A stretch of DNA of 64,000 nucleotides, taken from assembly GCA_963931925.1 (NCBI GenBank), contig OZ007581.1, forward strand, positions 17,106,450 through 17,170,449. The letters are read 5' to 3'. Position 1 is the stretch's first letter; each line of letters starts with the position of its first letter. Positions 11,644-23,202 of the stretch are shown piece by piece. The position numbers and the translations under genes are program-made. The notes under the pieces are model-generated. The model ran no database searches, had not been told where the DNA came from, and saw nothing but the letters and a program-made list of their open reading frames with translations. This DNA is from Onchidella celtica (taxonomy: Eukaryota > Mollusca > Gastropoda > Systellommatophora > Onchidiidae).

Positions 11644-13462
11644 GAAATCTAGTAATTTTCAAAACAGCATGATACAAGTAATTACATAGGAGGGTGCAAG
11701 TGCTAAGGACAATGAAGTACAAGTAAGAACTATAAAAATACAAGGAGTCTCTGGTAACTGTGCATGCAATGTGCTAAAGTATAAAAGGACATAATCAATG
11801 AAGGAGCAGGTTCACAATCGTTCTACTCCACTGAGCCGAACACAACAAATCTACAGTTGCCACTTCAGTAAAGCGGCGATCAACAGTGACCAACTGATAA
11901 CTAATAACACAGACACTACATACTGCTGCAGGACATCCTACTCAAATTATCACTTCCATGCTCAGTGACTATTGTTCTGGGGTTGTCTCCCTTTCCATCC
12001 GATACTGGAGGGCCATGCCCCTACAACTGCAGGCCAATGCTAAAGCGTGCATGACACTACACAAGAGAATCCTCCTAGATCCTGTCCTTCACACATCCTT
12101 CCAAGCTCATTGAAACATAATACATATAAAATTTATATGTGGGACTCACTGTAACATGTGGAACTCACTGAAACATGTTCATCCATCGCCACATATAGAA
12201 CTCACTGGGATGTGTTAATAGCAAAATAATTGGATACAAATAACAACTCTGGGGCTCACCCTTGTGAGACTGCTGCACTAACTAATACATCTCAAGCACT
12301 AAGCATGTAATATAAAATACACTGCTCTCTATAGCATAGTAGCATAGTGGCCTGACACAAGCACCCATAACATAATAAAGTGTATAATGCAACTCACTAT
12401 GATGAATCACCCACAATGCATGTCAATAAAACCTCACGGCCTACTACAACATGGCAATTGACGAAATATTATAAAAACCACAGAAAAATTGTGGGGTCGC
12501 AGCAGGACTATAAGCAATGTTAAAATCGGGCAAAAAGAAAAAGTTGTATTTTGCGAAATTTTGCGTGAGAAATAATACATTAAATTACATCGTTTGGGTT
12601 TTATTTCTCACGCAGGATTTCGCAACATACAACTTTTTCTTTTTGCCCGATTTTAACATTACAACAAGGCAATATTACACACGCACACAAGCAAATCCTC
12701 AGATCTTGAGGTTAGCGAGCCATCGTTAACATCCAGCACAACAGGGCACCTGCTGTTGCTGATTTGTGAACTTAAACAATATAGTATCATCCGAAGGCCA
12801 ACATAATATGTATAATGTATTAATTATAATACACTGTACCATGCGTCTCTACATACATCATGTACATTATATGACTAGCGGACCATCAGCAACTAACCCA
12901 AAGTCCAAGACTTTATTATTGACAATCTCACTAGGATATGCTCGTAAGTGCATTGAAGTATAACAAAATTGGTATCAATACAAAGTAGGAACTAAAATTC
13001 TAACTGGCTACTTGGTCCAGAAATTCTGTAGTAGTTTATAATTTTTCAAAGGTGACGAGCATGAGTACCTACATGAAACGAGAAGGGCATTGCACACTCT
13101 TGGAAATGAACCCGAGTTTCTGTCTTTCTGACGGTTAAAAGGGAAAAAAAAAACCCACACGTTTTAGACATGATACAAGAGCTGGATACTTGCTGGTCAC
13201 AATTTCCAACTGACCAATCAAAACATGTGCTTCCTCACAATGTTAATAACGGGTCCCGCGCTATCGTACACAAAGGAAGTAATTCTAGTAATGGCAAGCA
13301 GACAAGTGCCCATAAACCTCTATGAGTAGGCGTACCTTAGTCTCACAAGCTGGCACTACAATGCAAGCACATTAAACGTTATATAAAAATATAAAATTGT
13401 TCATCTTCTCACATTCTCCCTTGCTCAGTCACATAGTCCCATACGTGACATATACATCAGTT
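11644..13462. other. LTR element interior, non-coding part
   Basis: AT-rich interior without conserved coding sequence. It includes loose tandem motifs (actcactg with aacatg) around 12146-12210 and the inserted palindromic repeat at 12466-12665. Confidence 0.4.
12466..12665. repeat. 60-bp-arm palindrome, inserted repeat
   Basis: After a head shared with 8927 (ataaaaaccacag... ggtcgcagc), the arms 12516-12575 and 12601-12660 are reverse complements over 60 bases with about three mismatches and a 25-base loop. Both arms carry the aaaaagaaaaagttgtat / atacaactttttcttttt block. The copy at 8927 keeps only the right-arm version. It could fold as a long RNA hairpin; it encodes nothing. Confidence 0.8.
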
Positions 13463-13542
13463 CAAAGGCTCACAAAGGACCACTGAAGGTACAATCAAAC
13501 TCCAAAGGCTCACAAAGGACCACTGAAGGTACAATCAAACTC
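13463..13542. repeat. 40-bp tandem duplication
   Basis: Two identical 40-base units starting caaaggctcacaaaggacca at 13463 and 13503. Perfect identity implies a recent duplication. Confidence 0.9.
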
Positions 13543-13679
13543 CAGGGGGCTATGATACCATCAACTAGAGAAGAAGAATTGCAATTATACACAATGAACC
13601 GAATCACAATGGCTCGTCTCTTTATAACTACTAACAGGTGGCATGTGTCGCGATGTGGGTTACATGGGGATATTTCGAC

Positions 13680-14900
13680 TGACACTCTTTCGAGGTCCGC
13701 TCCCACAATCGACGAACACACAAAAATAAATACTTGCACTCTAAAAACTAAATAAATCAATTGCTTTCAATTTTAGCAGAACTGTAGGGCAGTTTAATTA
13801 CAGGAATTAATGTAACAAATATAATTATAAATATAAATATCAATTCAAAGGCAACTGAATCTAACTAATGGAACTACAGCTTTTATAAAGACTAACGAAT
13901 TCAATCTAACTACTTGCAGGTCATATGAGTTATATGGCAAAAGAATCCGCGCACGTGGCGACGGATATAACAGTTTAAATTCTATTAATTCAATGAGACA
14001 TGTTATGATATGGACATTTCCTCTAGACACGCCATGGAGAATGCTTGTACAACCATGCGTTGTCTGGCGGTAGCTCTGAAACTGTCTTCAAAAGTAAGTA
14101 GAACGGTTCACTTCCATCATTACAAATTAGTATGGACTCTCACCATGAGGCTCTCACTGGGAGTGAGAGCGCTGGATGTAAACGCTGTGGGTTTATATCA
14201 AACCAAGTAGCTTAGGCTCTGGAGCTTTAAATCAGGCCCCTCACAATGGACTGCTCAACTGCGTCTCTATGTCTCTCATCTGGCTGAGGACTATCGCCGT
14301 CCACCTCGTAAATGGATTTTCTACATGTGGCCCAGAACTAAGTTCTGTATGGCCTTAAATACTGGACTGCATCTGCAGCTTACCGTCTAATTCCTGGATT
14401 GTGATTGGTGCAACCACTTCTAGCTCAGCTGCCGAACTGAGTTATTTTAAGTAACAGCCCTACGCAACGACCTTGGGTCGACATCAAAGGTCGAATTACT
14501 TCAATACAATATAATATAAATTTTATAGCAATAAATTCTTAACATGTTCAAAACCCCGAGCTTTTACTCTGGATCACGGTTTTTCTGTACGTCAACAGAC
14601 GTCTCAATAACATTTAATTCCTACTCACCCCTTCCCTCTTTACTAAACCTAGTTCAAAACACGAGATACAACAAGTGCTCAGTCATGCACACCTACGCTG
14701 TCCGTCTATCCTTCCCCACATCTTCTGTCTATCTATTATAAAAAAAACTGTTCAAAACAACTTGTTTACGAGACCAAGTTATGCTGGCTCGCACAATAAT
14801 TACGTTTGTAAAAATTACTCACTGCTCTCTCACAAAAATTTAGTCAGTGGAAACATTTATGAATTAAATCTGTTCTTGACAGCATGAACCAGCTAAGTTA
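13680..14900. repeat. interior segment shared with 40.6-41.8 kb
   Basis: Collinear blocks match the second locus: cgacgaacacac then aactgtagggc (13711-13790), gcgtctct then ctggct then ttctgcatgtg-like (14250-14320), gattggtgc... gagct (14402-14430). Identity is uneven, so the copies are old. No coding function seen. Confidence 0.6.
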
Positions 14901-15228
14901 CTACTGGCATCCTGAAGATGTACACAACAGTCTCAGCTCTGGCTGTAGTAGGTTATATCATATGGACAAAACAACAGATCTCAGACCTGCAACGGTGATC
15001 CCAGACCACTATCAGGGTTAACATAGGATCTAACAATACCAGAAAATATAGTACTACAAAGTCACCAGAATGCTGAAAAGGTTAGGCTAACATAGGCATT
15101 AGGTAAAACTAAGCTGTGGACAAAACATTAAAGGTTTACTATCTAAACTTAGATTTTTGAGGCGGGGCTCCCTTGAGTTCTGCAGTCTGTCGTCTGGCCT
15201 GATGGAAGCTTGATGGTCTTGACAGGTG

Positions 15229-15392
15229 TGCTCCCCTGCTCTATCTGTACCCACGGTCAGTGTCTTTTCGAGTGTCAATAAAGCTAACACAAATAAATGG
15301 TCACATCTGCAGGTAAATGCGCTCCCCTGCTTTATCTGTACTTACAATCGAGCTCTGTTCTAGTTTCAATTACTGATGCTAACCAACACAAA
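15229..15392. repeat. diverged tandem duplication
   Basis: gctcccctgctctatctgta at 15230 recurs as gctcccctgctttatctgta at 15320. Each is followed by a run ending gctaac...cacaaa. It lies within the LTR element at the donor-like end of the proline-rich frame. Confidence 0.7.
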
Positions 15393-15715
15393 AGAGTCAC
15401 AATCACAGGTCCAACCTCTGGGGCTGTCAGTGTGGGCGGCTGGACCGTTGTACGGGAGGTAGAAGTTGGGTTGTCGTTGACCCAAGTTGTGGTCCGTTGG
15501 GCTGCAGGTGACTGGCAAAGGTGGTGGGCTGGAAAATACCACACATTGGGTAGACCCCACATAGAAGGGTATGTTGATGCTGGCTGTGGTGGTGGATGCT
15601 GTTCATACGGGCTGACTGCGGGGGCATGAAATATGTGCGAGAGGTCCACGTTGACTGCAGTGGGAACTCCCTCTGGGTTGCGGATGTGGAAGTAACCACC
15701 GTGCGGCGGGGGCAC
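15332..15715 (-). CDS. proline-rich open frame, unrecognised
   Basis: A 127-codon frame directly downstream, in minus orientation, of the tRNA-Leu primer site of the LTR element. The protein is rich in Pro, His, Tyr and Thr (SPYEQHPPPQPASTYPS in the middle) with a short hydrophobic stretch near residues 100-112. I do not recognise the family. Position suggests the remains of a gag-like leader protein, but no zinc knuckle or capsid motif is present. A strong donor-like gtaagt (minus strand, near 15350) overlaps the last codons, so the frame might be an exon instead. It may be chance; the composition is unlike the AT-rich surroundings, which is the main reason to list it. Confidence 0.25.
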   Translation of the reverse strand: MPPPHGGYFHIRNPEGVPTAVNVDLSHIFHAPAVSPYEQHPPPQPASTYPSMWGLPNVWYFPAHHLCQSPAAQRTTTWVNDNPTSTSRTTVQPPTLTAPEVGPVIVTLLCWLASVIETRTELDCKYR

Positions 15716-15913
15716 AGACAGGACAGTGTGTATAGGACCAGGTTACGGGTCCTGGATCTTTTGCCGATGTTGGAGGGCATTGGTTTTTATGGGGGTTATT
15801 CTTCTCCCTCATGCCTCCTCATCTTTACTTTGGCTCCCTGGTTCCTGGGGGCAGGGCGTGGATTGGCTGGCTGGTTGGGTTTCCTACTAAAAATTTTCAT
15901 GTTGTGTATCCCA

Positions 15914-15931
15914 ATCACATTTCTGACACCA
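15914..15931 (-). promoter_or_regulatory. primer binding site, tRNA-Leu
   Basis: The plus strand reads atcacatttctgacacca, a 16 of 18 match to the 3' end of animal tRNA-Leu including the CCA. The minus-strand element would therefore pair with that tRNA to prime minus-strand DNA synthesis. It sits five bases inside the LTR edge at 15937. The tRNA end sequence is from general knowledge. Confidence 0.6.
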
Positions 15932-15936
15932 GAAAA

Positions 15937-16199
15937 TGTAGGATGGACGGACAAGTGGCTATTTGGGCTTAAGTGTAGTGGGTTCTAGTATTTCTTAGGG
16001 ATACACAACCAAAAAAAAAACAACACAAGTTCTCCATTGATGCTCTTATTTATTTACATAAGGAACCAAAGAAAACAAAAAAGGCACCAGGAAAAAGAAA
16101 AAAAAACCCAACCAGCCATGAGCTGTAACAAAAGAAAAAAGAGAAAATATGATTAGAATAATTACAACATGAATCAAGTGATCAATGGTGAGCATTATA
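15937..16199 (-). repeat. 5' LTR of the 11.4-16.2 kb element
   Basis: Matches 11389-11643, including ttctagtatttcttagggat and gctcttatttatttacata blocks. On the minus strand it ends ...CCTACA beside the primer site and holds an AATAAA. Confidence 0.55.
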
Positions 16200-16872
16200 G
16201 AGGCCAAGCAACAACCCAGGGGCAGACAACTGTAAACAAATTGAATGTCATTAAGAGACATTCTTGCATGGCACACTACTATCAATATACAGCCAGTGTG
16301 AGAAAAAAAAATAAATCTTATAGTAGGCATTATAATCCAACAGAGACACAAACTGAGAAACAAACACAGGCACAAAGAAAGAGGAGTGGGATGGGGTGGA
16401 GGGAGGGTGTATTATCATTATTATTATTATTTATGGATCAACTCCAAAAACACACTACAGCGTTTAATGGGGCAAGAGTGAGAAGAGACATTTTACATGA
16501 CTAAATTGAGAAAAATGTATTCCTAACCCTATCCCAATCCTATTATCAAACCTGTCCCTAACAGTAAATTCTCTATGTCAACGCAATCCTCAGCTCAACA
16601 TAATTGGATAATGAAATCCTCCCTAATTGTTATTGTTGTCATTGCTGTTATTATGTCTTGCGATCCCCTCCCTCCCCCCAGAAAATGCTTTGGTGACCTC
16701 CATGGAGGTCACAACACCCCAGGCTGAAAAACCTTTGATCTTGAATATGTCTACAATCCATTCAGCCTTTCCAGATCACAGAAACAGTTCTAGGGAGGAG
16801 ACCAAATGAGTTACACAAGCTGCGCATTTACTATAAAAATATCCACCTACAGGACTAACTGGCCTAACTTCA
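16200..16872. other. no gene recognised
   Basis: AT-rich with a short (ATT)n run near 16412-16432. Nothing else supported. Confidence 0.5.
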
Positions 16873-17222
16873 GGACACGGTGATCTAGAGGCAAGGTGTT
16901 TGTATTTCATGCCGAGAGTACCAGGTTCAAATCCCAGTCTGTTGGAAATTGAGATTTTTCTTATATCCTCCTGTCCCTACTCCTATGGTAGGTAGAGTTG
17001 AGCACCTAGTCTCCTCGGACAAGGACAAAAACTCAGAGAGCCTGTGTGCACATTGGGCACATAAAAGATACCTTGGCACTTGGATATCAGGAAGAGCAGG
17101 CCGAACAGGCCGCTGCCTAGGCAAAATTCTAAAAAACTAATCCCCATCACAACAAGAAAAATAAAAACAAGAAAAGTAAGGCATAAATGCCAATGGTATC
17201 GAACCTCCTAAAATAAGACCTG
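16873..17222 (+). mobile_element. tRNA-Glu-like SINE, copy 1
   Basis: A head with A box (tgatctagagg) and B box (ggttcaaatcc, 16924-16934) is followed by a body shared with 53868-54350. Shared marks are the gaaattg run, the ctcggacaaggac block, ccttggca, agcaggccga and the final cgaacctcctaaaata. A/B boxes define an internal RNA polymerase III promoter. The head resembles tRNA-Glu. About 345 bp, normal for a tRNA SINE. Confidence 0.85.
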
Positions 17223-17245
17223 AACACACTAATCTGCCTGCTAGC

Positions 17246-17278
17246 CCCCCCCCCCCCCCCCCCCCACACACACACAAA
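17246..17278. repeat. poly-C then (CA)n
   Basis: About 19 C residues followed by CA dinucleotides. Confidence 0.95.
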
Positions 17279-17381
17279 TGTACACTCCTAAAGACGCACC
17301 TTTGTAATTTCCCTCATCCCTATAGAGTAACTCAAATGGATCTCCGCCCGAACTAGTTCTAGATTTTGGATGTGGAAAAAG

Positions 17382-17568
17382 CCCAGCCAGAAACCCTATG
17401 TCAATCCAACGTAGTTTTCTGTAGGATTGGTAGATCTATCATAGGGGCGGATGCCTGACCGACATCAGCGCGATGTCACAAATAGCTGATCCACATAGGA
17501 ACGGTGTCAATCCATGCAAACTTGACATTCAATCCTAACATCGGATTTATGTAAGGCTGATGGCTGGG
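17382..17568. mobile_element. cccagccag MITE, copy 1
   Basis: Bounded by cccagccag and ctggctggg-type ends (tggctggg at 17561-17568). Inside are caacgtag, ccgacatcagcgcgatgtc, and cggatttatgtaaggctg. The same order appears at 26047-26220 and 28020-28226. 187 bp and non-coding. Confidence 0.75.
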
Positions 17569-17797
17569 ACAGTTCAGCCTCCCACAGTAAAGTAATTAAC
17601 TATATGTGAGTGTGCATGAGAAAACCCACAATAAGTCGGCAACATGAGATTTTGAGTTCTGAACAAAAAAAATAAAAGACAAGACATTTCTGATAAATTG
17701 AAGTCAGTGACCCCCCTAAAACAAGATTTTGAGAAAACAGCATTTAAGCCTATAAGTGGCAATAGCTAATTGACCAAGTAATATTGGAGTGATTGAT

Positions 17798-17912
17798 GTT
17801 AGGAGACCGTAGTCTAATAACTAAGCCGTTATAGAGATCATGGTGAGTAGTGTTCACTGCTCATCTACAGTTTACCCTGTAACATGCCACGGTCCCCTAA
17901 ACAACAGCCAAT
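17798..17912. mobile_element. gttaggagacc MITE, tandem unit 1
   Basis: Ends gttaggagaccgtagtct and, in reverse complement, gttgtttaggggaccgtgg. The interior has gagtagtgttcactgctcat. Further members are at 17932, 51428, 53624 and 54472. Confidence 0.75.
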
Positions 17913-17931
17913 TTGGAAGTTTTTGGATCTT

Positions 17932-18046
17932 GTTAGGAGACCGTAGTCTAATAAAGCCGTTATAGAGATCATAGTGAGTAGTGTTCACTGCTCATCTACC
18001 GTTTACCCTGTAACATGCCACGGTCCCCTAAACAACAGCCAAGTTG
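17932..18046. mobile_element. gttaggagacc MITE, tandem unit 2
   Basis: Same 115-bp unit repeated 134 bases downstream. It is almost identical to unit 1 (a 4-base deletion in 'aactaag' and a few substitutions). The spacer with gccaa-ttggaagttt is also duplicated, so the duplication is a segmental one and not two insertions. Confidence 0.85.
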
Positions 18047-18143
18047 GAAGTTTGTGTCGGACCCATATTTTCACTTCAATGCCTTTTTTCTCAAAATCAG
18101 CTCTGCCGACATATTGTGGGTTTTCTCATGCACACTCACATAT

Positions 18144-19157
18144 TATATATATATATACATACCATACGGCAAGACTTACCGAATCTGATTATTGCTTCAT
18201 GAGAAATATGTATAGAAACACTGTGGTCTTTCATGTTGTCTCCATATCGTTTCATTGTTGAAAAGGTACAGACACTCCTTTATCTCAGACACTGTCCTTT
18301 GCACAGTTAGATATTCACTGAGAATAAACAGGAAATATCAGAAAATGAAGCTATGCAAAATTTGCAGAAAAACCTTGCCTACCAGATTATATTACCTATA
18401 GACATGGGAAACAAAATGAATTATGTATTTTTCATGCAAAAATGATTTGGTCAATCTTAGTCAAACTAAAGTCATGTTGGTTTTTTTTTTCACTGTTGAT
18501 GAATTATTCAAGTTAATTAGCAAAGGATAAATTAATGATTGCAACAATAATTACCATTCACTCCCATACGGCCATAGTCTTACAGTTTAACTACTGTGCT
18601 GTGATATTTCCTTTGTTATAAAGAACATCATTCTGTAGCTGTAGGTAAAGAGGAAACAATGCACAGATATGTAAACGATTTATTGTGATGACAATCTTGA
18701 GAAATATCTTCCTCTATGCTGAAAGTATCCCGTTTTGTCCATCAAACTAATCAAAATGAGTAGAGATTTAAAATGATTAAACTGGAAGGAAATTATATAG
18801 ACATTACATAGTACTATCAACTCTATCCCTAATCCAAAACCTGTTATCAAACCTGTCGTCCCTAACCATGTCAGTCAACCCATCCTTCAACTGGATATAA
18901 TATATGGAAATTCTCCTTTATTATCGTTGCCCCATGAAAATCCTATGAAAAATACTATATGTGAGGCTATGCAGTATTTTCAACAGGCCCTCTGACATTC
19001 ACACACTCAAAAAACATAACTTCTCATAACTAAAAACAACAACAACAACAAAACTCGAAAAAAATCTCCATGAAGAAATATGCCCTGAACAACTGCACAC
19101 AATTGTAATTTTTTTGGTTACAATTATGATTACTAGTGAAAAGATTTAAAAAAAAAA
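18144..19157. other. no gene recognised
   Basis: AT-rich, with a short (AT)n run at 18144-18160, an (AAC)n run near 19037 and an A run at 19147-19160. No gene signal. Confidence 0.5.
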
Positions 19158-19395
19158 AAAGTGGCACGAGGACTCCAGCACACACTATCTCTATAGGCCT
19201 ACCCTCCTAGCACAGATGTGCCGTCTGTGGTTGTGAGCACTTTTCCCATAACATGGACGACCCTAAGTCTAATACTAAGTACCAGTGGCCCCTTAAGATC
19301 TGAGGAAGTAGGTTCTAATCCGTATGTTTTGTCTGGCCTTCTCTCGACCAAACTCCACCCCAGCACTCAGTCCCTCAGCAGCGTCAATCTTAAGT
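19158..19395 (+). mobile_element. gtggcacg SINE-like repeat, copy 1
   Basis: Shares about 230 bases with 23203-23430: ggactccagcacacacta, cacagatgtgccgt, cctaagtctaatactaagta, and a B-box-like ggttctaatcc (19311-19321). The shared region then stops near ccctcag. A B box with an A-rich start suggests a tRNA-derived retroposon or a processed RNA copy. Confidence 0.65.
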
Positions 19396-20951
19396 ATAGA
19401 ATTTCTTTAACATTGCTGGCTGGGACATTAGTAATAGTATAAGTATTACAGTAAGATTATATGGATTCAGGCCGAGTTATACATTTTCAGCCAAGTTGGC
19501 CCAGCCTGCTCAATTCAGCTCCACGTTTCTTCTGCTTGCTGGGAGCTATTGTAATGATATATCTAGATCTAATGTACCATTTATGCCAGGAGTCTAGGCT
19601 ACACACAGAACACAAAGACACTGCTCTTGCTGACAACGGGAATACTGTGCTTGGTTGACACAACAACCGACAGTGTGATGATCCAAGATGGGCTAAACTG
19701 GACTGGGCTGACTTCGACAGAAACATACGTCAATTTTCAATACATGAAATCTGAAATCCAAAATTCCATAGATTTTTCAGAAATTCCATAGACACGTTTT
19801 TACGAACCCTGGTACGATAAGAAATCCTGAGGATGGGAGATGGTTGGATATAATATAAGAAATGATATCCAGGGCCACGTGGATGGGTTCTAGTAGAAAA
19901 TGCCTACCCTACCTTGTCTCAAAATCGAATGTGGATGTCAAAGCTAGGTTGCTGTCAAAACTGTCGTTCCCAGCAACTTCACATTCTTAGAACTAGCTTG
20001 CGCTGATCGGTATTGAAGTTTTGCTGATATCCATCCACAGTGTCACTTTCGTTTCAGACTCGAACTTGAGCTGCTTTTTCATTAAATTAGCAAAGTGCAA
20101 ATTAATACCAACGCTAGGAATATGTGAAACAATAACAAAACAATTCTCTTATCGTGTCTGTCGAGCTCATAGATTACACTACCAGGGGGTCGATCTTCCA
20201 AAAATTGTCAAAATATGGCAACGCCTCGCGTAAGAAATAATATAGAAACCATACAATAAAACACAAAGGGAAAAGGAAGATGGATCAAGCTTTCGATCGA
20301 TTAATCTATTAGGACAAAAATAGAACAGGATAGGAATTTGACCCAATAAAAATAACTGACCAAATAAATAAATTGAATAATAAGAAAAAAATTATGAACA
20401 AATAAAACACATGTAGAATATTAAACCAACATGAGCACTTTGCTGCGAATCCGAACTTGGATTTTCAGAGGGCAGAACGTCCGTCAATGTAAGGTGGCTC
20501 AAAGTCAAGTGGGCCAAGCACCCGTTAAACTGTGTGGTGTTTTTTTTCTTCCCCTGCGAGTTTATGTAGTGAAATTATACGAGTCAAGCAATCAACCTAT
20601 AACGACACACGATTTCACTCTAAACAAATGGAAGTCTTTATAGTAACTTAATTCATCTATTACATTTTCTTGAACTCTATACAGTGGAGACACCTCTATT
20701 TGCCCGTGGTTTCTATTGTAGTATCAGAAATCTCTCAACAAAACATAGCATTTTCTCTACAGCACAAACAAATTCACAAACATCGTGCACAAAACTGACG
20801 TTTCTTTGGGTTTAAACCGGTGACAAAAGTGGTGGGGAGGGCTACTCTTTTTTTTCCGTTTCCCAAAGAAAAGATAACCTTGCCTTGATCCACAAAGAGT
20901 CAACGGGAAGCGCGAGAAAACACTGTATAATGCAATGTGAGTGTCTACCTG
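19396..20951. other. no gene recognised
   Basis: Mixed sequence. A fragment near 20222-20248 (gcctcgcgtaagaaataata) matches, inverted, the repeat at 8927. The other open frames are unremarkable. Confidence 0.5.
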
Positions 20952-21366
20952 CAGTGGCGTAGCTTAGCTAGGCTGTCAGCGCCCGGGGCAAGGAAGTATT
21001 GTGCCCCCTTAGCCCGTGGACTGTTAATTATAGCACTCCTTGAATCTCTTTCATCAGTTCAGCATTGTGCCCCTCCCCCACCCAGCACATGTATTTAAAA
21101 CGATGTTATGAAACAAAGGTAAAATACATTTAATGCTAGTTGTAGTGTACTCAAATTTATTAAAATCGACCAGTGATTCCCCTCTCCACCCCTACCCACC
21201 CACCCTCAAAGTTTATGAAGATCTAGTACAATTTCACAAGAAGACAAACATTCAGCCGTTAGAGACACACACATTTATGCAAGTTTTTCCATAACGGTAT
21301 TGAATTCTGCATTGAAATCTCTCTCAATTGAAGCTTTCGCGAGGCTCTATCCACGATACGCCACTG
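20952..21366. mobile_element. hAT-type MITE
   Basis: 415 bp from cagtggcgtagcttagctag to ccacgatacgccactg. The flanks tctacctg (20944-20951) and tctccgtg (21367-21374) agree at 6 of 8 positions, as expected for an aged hAT duplication. The left subterminal block (cggggcaaggaagta) is related to the right end of the element at 4558-5065. Confidence 0.7.
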
Positions 21367-23202
21367 TCTCCGTGTTCGTTAGTGCACGAGTTGAGTCTTG
21401 GTGAATAGGTGAGCGAGTGAATGCATGAAGAGGTGAGAAGTTGGTGAGGGACAGGTTCTGGGAGGGACTGGGGCATTGTTTTGTAGTGAATAAAACGGAC
21501 TATAAATAAATAGTTTCTTCCAAACTTATATGACATTGTTTTACAGTTCACAAGTGCTTTACAAACATGTCTAAATTATGAATAATCTCTCTATTGTGTT
21601 TATCAGTTGTTCTGCTTAAACAATGCAAAACCTACAGAATATATTTGACCCCAAGCATTGCTCGGTGTGTGCAGTGCAAATTAAGATCATTTCCCATCAA
21701 AGAACATCTGACCACAACTAAAGCTTCATCAAATATAATTATATCTTGGTTTTAGATAATGACTATCTGCATCATAATCATAGTGAAAGTTTGTTGTTGT
21801 TGTTGTTGACAGACAGGCAGACAGAAAGGGAGATAGACATATAGACATACACACAGACGGGCGGACAGAGGGGAAAAACTTTGTTTAATTTATTGTGGGA
21901 TAGGATAAACTCGTTTTTGTCCTTCTCCCTGTCGCTCTTGACTCATCTTTTTCAAACACTAATTCTTCCTCTGCAGTGGGATTTGATATGGCAATGTGAT
22001 ACATGTAGAGATATTGGACCCTTGATGGTTTAGACCTTGCCCCAACAAACTGTATTTCCAATTATTGTTATACTGTGTTTTCTCAGACTCCACTTGCATA
22101 GTCCAACTGGCCTTGACTCATTGTTACAGTACAACGGGAAGTACATGTAACTCGAAGTGAAAAAATACTGTGGCTTTCTTGCTAACCTGTGCTCATTAGC
22201 AGTTAATGTCAACAATAGCTCGCATCACGTAGCATAATTTAAAACTAAATGGTACAATGCCACACTCTGTTATCAAAATAAACACTGAAAACCGTTAGGA
22301 TAGGGTGAGGATCGGCTGCAGTTAGAATAGATATTTACTGGAAAAAAAAATCATTAAGGCTTTTACTGTACTCTCAGGAAACTGCCTAAGATCATAAAAG
22401 TGACCCAAATATCGCATTTGGGGGGGGGGGGGGCGACGAGGGATGGGTACAGAATATCGTTTAAAATTCACATGAGTATAAGAGCCCCCCCCCCCCACCC
22501 CAGCAAAGGGGCCCATTTGGACAAAAAAGTCGAATTTGCTTTTTGACACCAAATATGATTTTTATTGATAGCATAATCATTCACACATGTGTTTGAAGAC
22601 TTTCCAGGCTAAATTAGCTTTTTTTTTTTCTCATTTTTACTAAGAAAGTAAAAAAACAGTCGCAATATGGTGAAAAATGTCACTGATGTTACCAAAATTG
22701 CAAATAATTTTAAATAAACAAATTGTACATTCTTTCTTTCGAAGGTTCTAATTGTTTCTATGGTAAAATGACTTCACACAAGATAAAAGAATGTTGAAAG
22801 TCGCGGTGTTCTACTGTAATAAATGCTGAACGTTTTTAAACATGTGGGTTTGCAAGAAATATTTCAAAAAATCATATACATTCAATTCAATCCAATTCAC
22901 AAGTAAATGTCAAGTTCAACAATAATCATTATGCGCTATGTAAACAAAGACATGTCTCAAAGCTTTGTAAAACAAGTCATACATAATCTGCTTTAATAAC
23001 TTAAGTCTGTCCTGGCCTTCACAAGAGATAAATCCCCTCCACCCCTCCCCACCCCTAACCTGCCAAAAAAAAAAAAAAGTTTAACAAAGCACAGCTGAGC
23101 TTCTGCCCCATCTCCACCTGAGCATTAAAAATAGAATCGCTCACTTATTTGTGAAGTGATTACTGCTCGAGAAATTTTAAGAGACATAAGAAAGAAAAAA
23201 AA
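21367..23202. other. no gene recognised
   Basis: Contains (GTT)n at 21792-21808 with a following gacagacaggcagac run, a G13 tract at 22421-22433 and a C13 tract near 22486-22498 that could pair with it, and an A run near 23067. Confidence 0.55.

Larger units (their letters stand above)
11389..16199 (-). mobile_element. non-autonomous LTR retroelement
   Basis: Two direct repeats of about 260 bp (11389-11643 and 15937-16199) enclose a 4.3-kb interior. Read on the minus strand each repeat starts TG(T)AATGCTCACC or the T-A variant and ends in CCTACA. Five bases inside the upstream repeat is an 18-base match to the 3' end of tRNA-Leu. The interior lacks any recognisable protease, reverse transcriptase or integrase, so it is a large non-autonomous or gutted element. 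No target duplication was found (ctaac versus gaggc). Part of its interior is shared with 40463-42720. Alternatives: two copies of an unrelated repeat that happen to flank a primer-site-like sequence. Confidence 0.55.
17602..18143. repeat. inverted pair enclosing two MITEs
   Basis: The sequence at 17602-17641 (atatgtgagtgtgcatgag, then aaaacccacaata, then gtcggca) recurs in reverse complement at 18103-18143 with one mismatch over about 38 bases. A weaker extension (gattttgag) follows in both. The arms may be the ends of a larger element of about 540 bp into which the tandem MITEs inserted. Confidence 0.75.
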
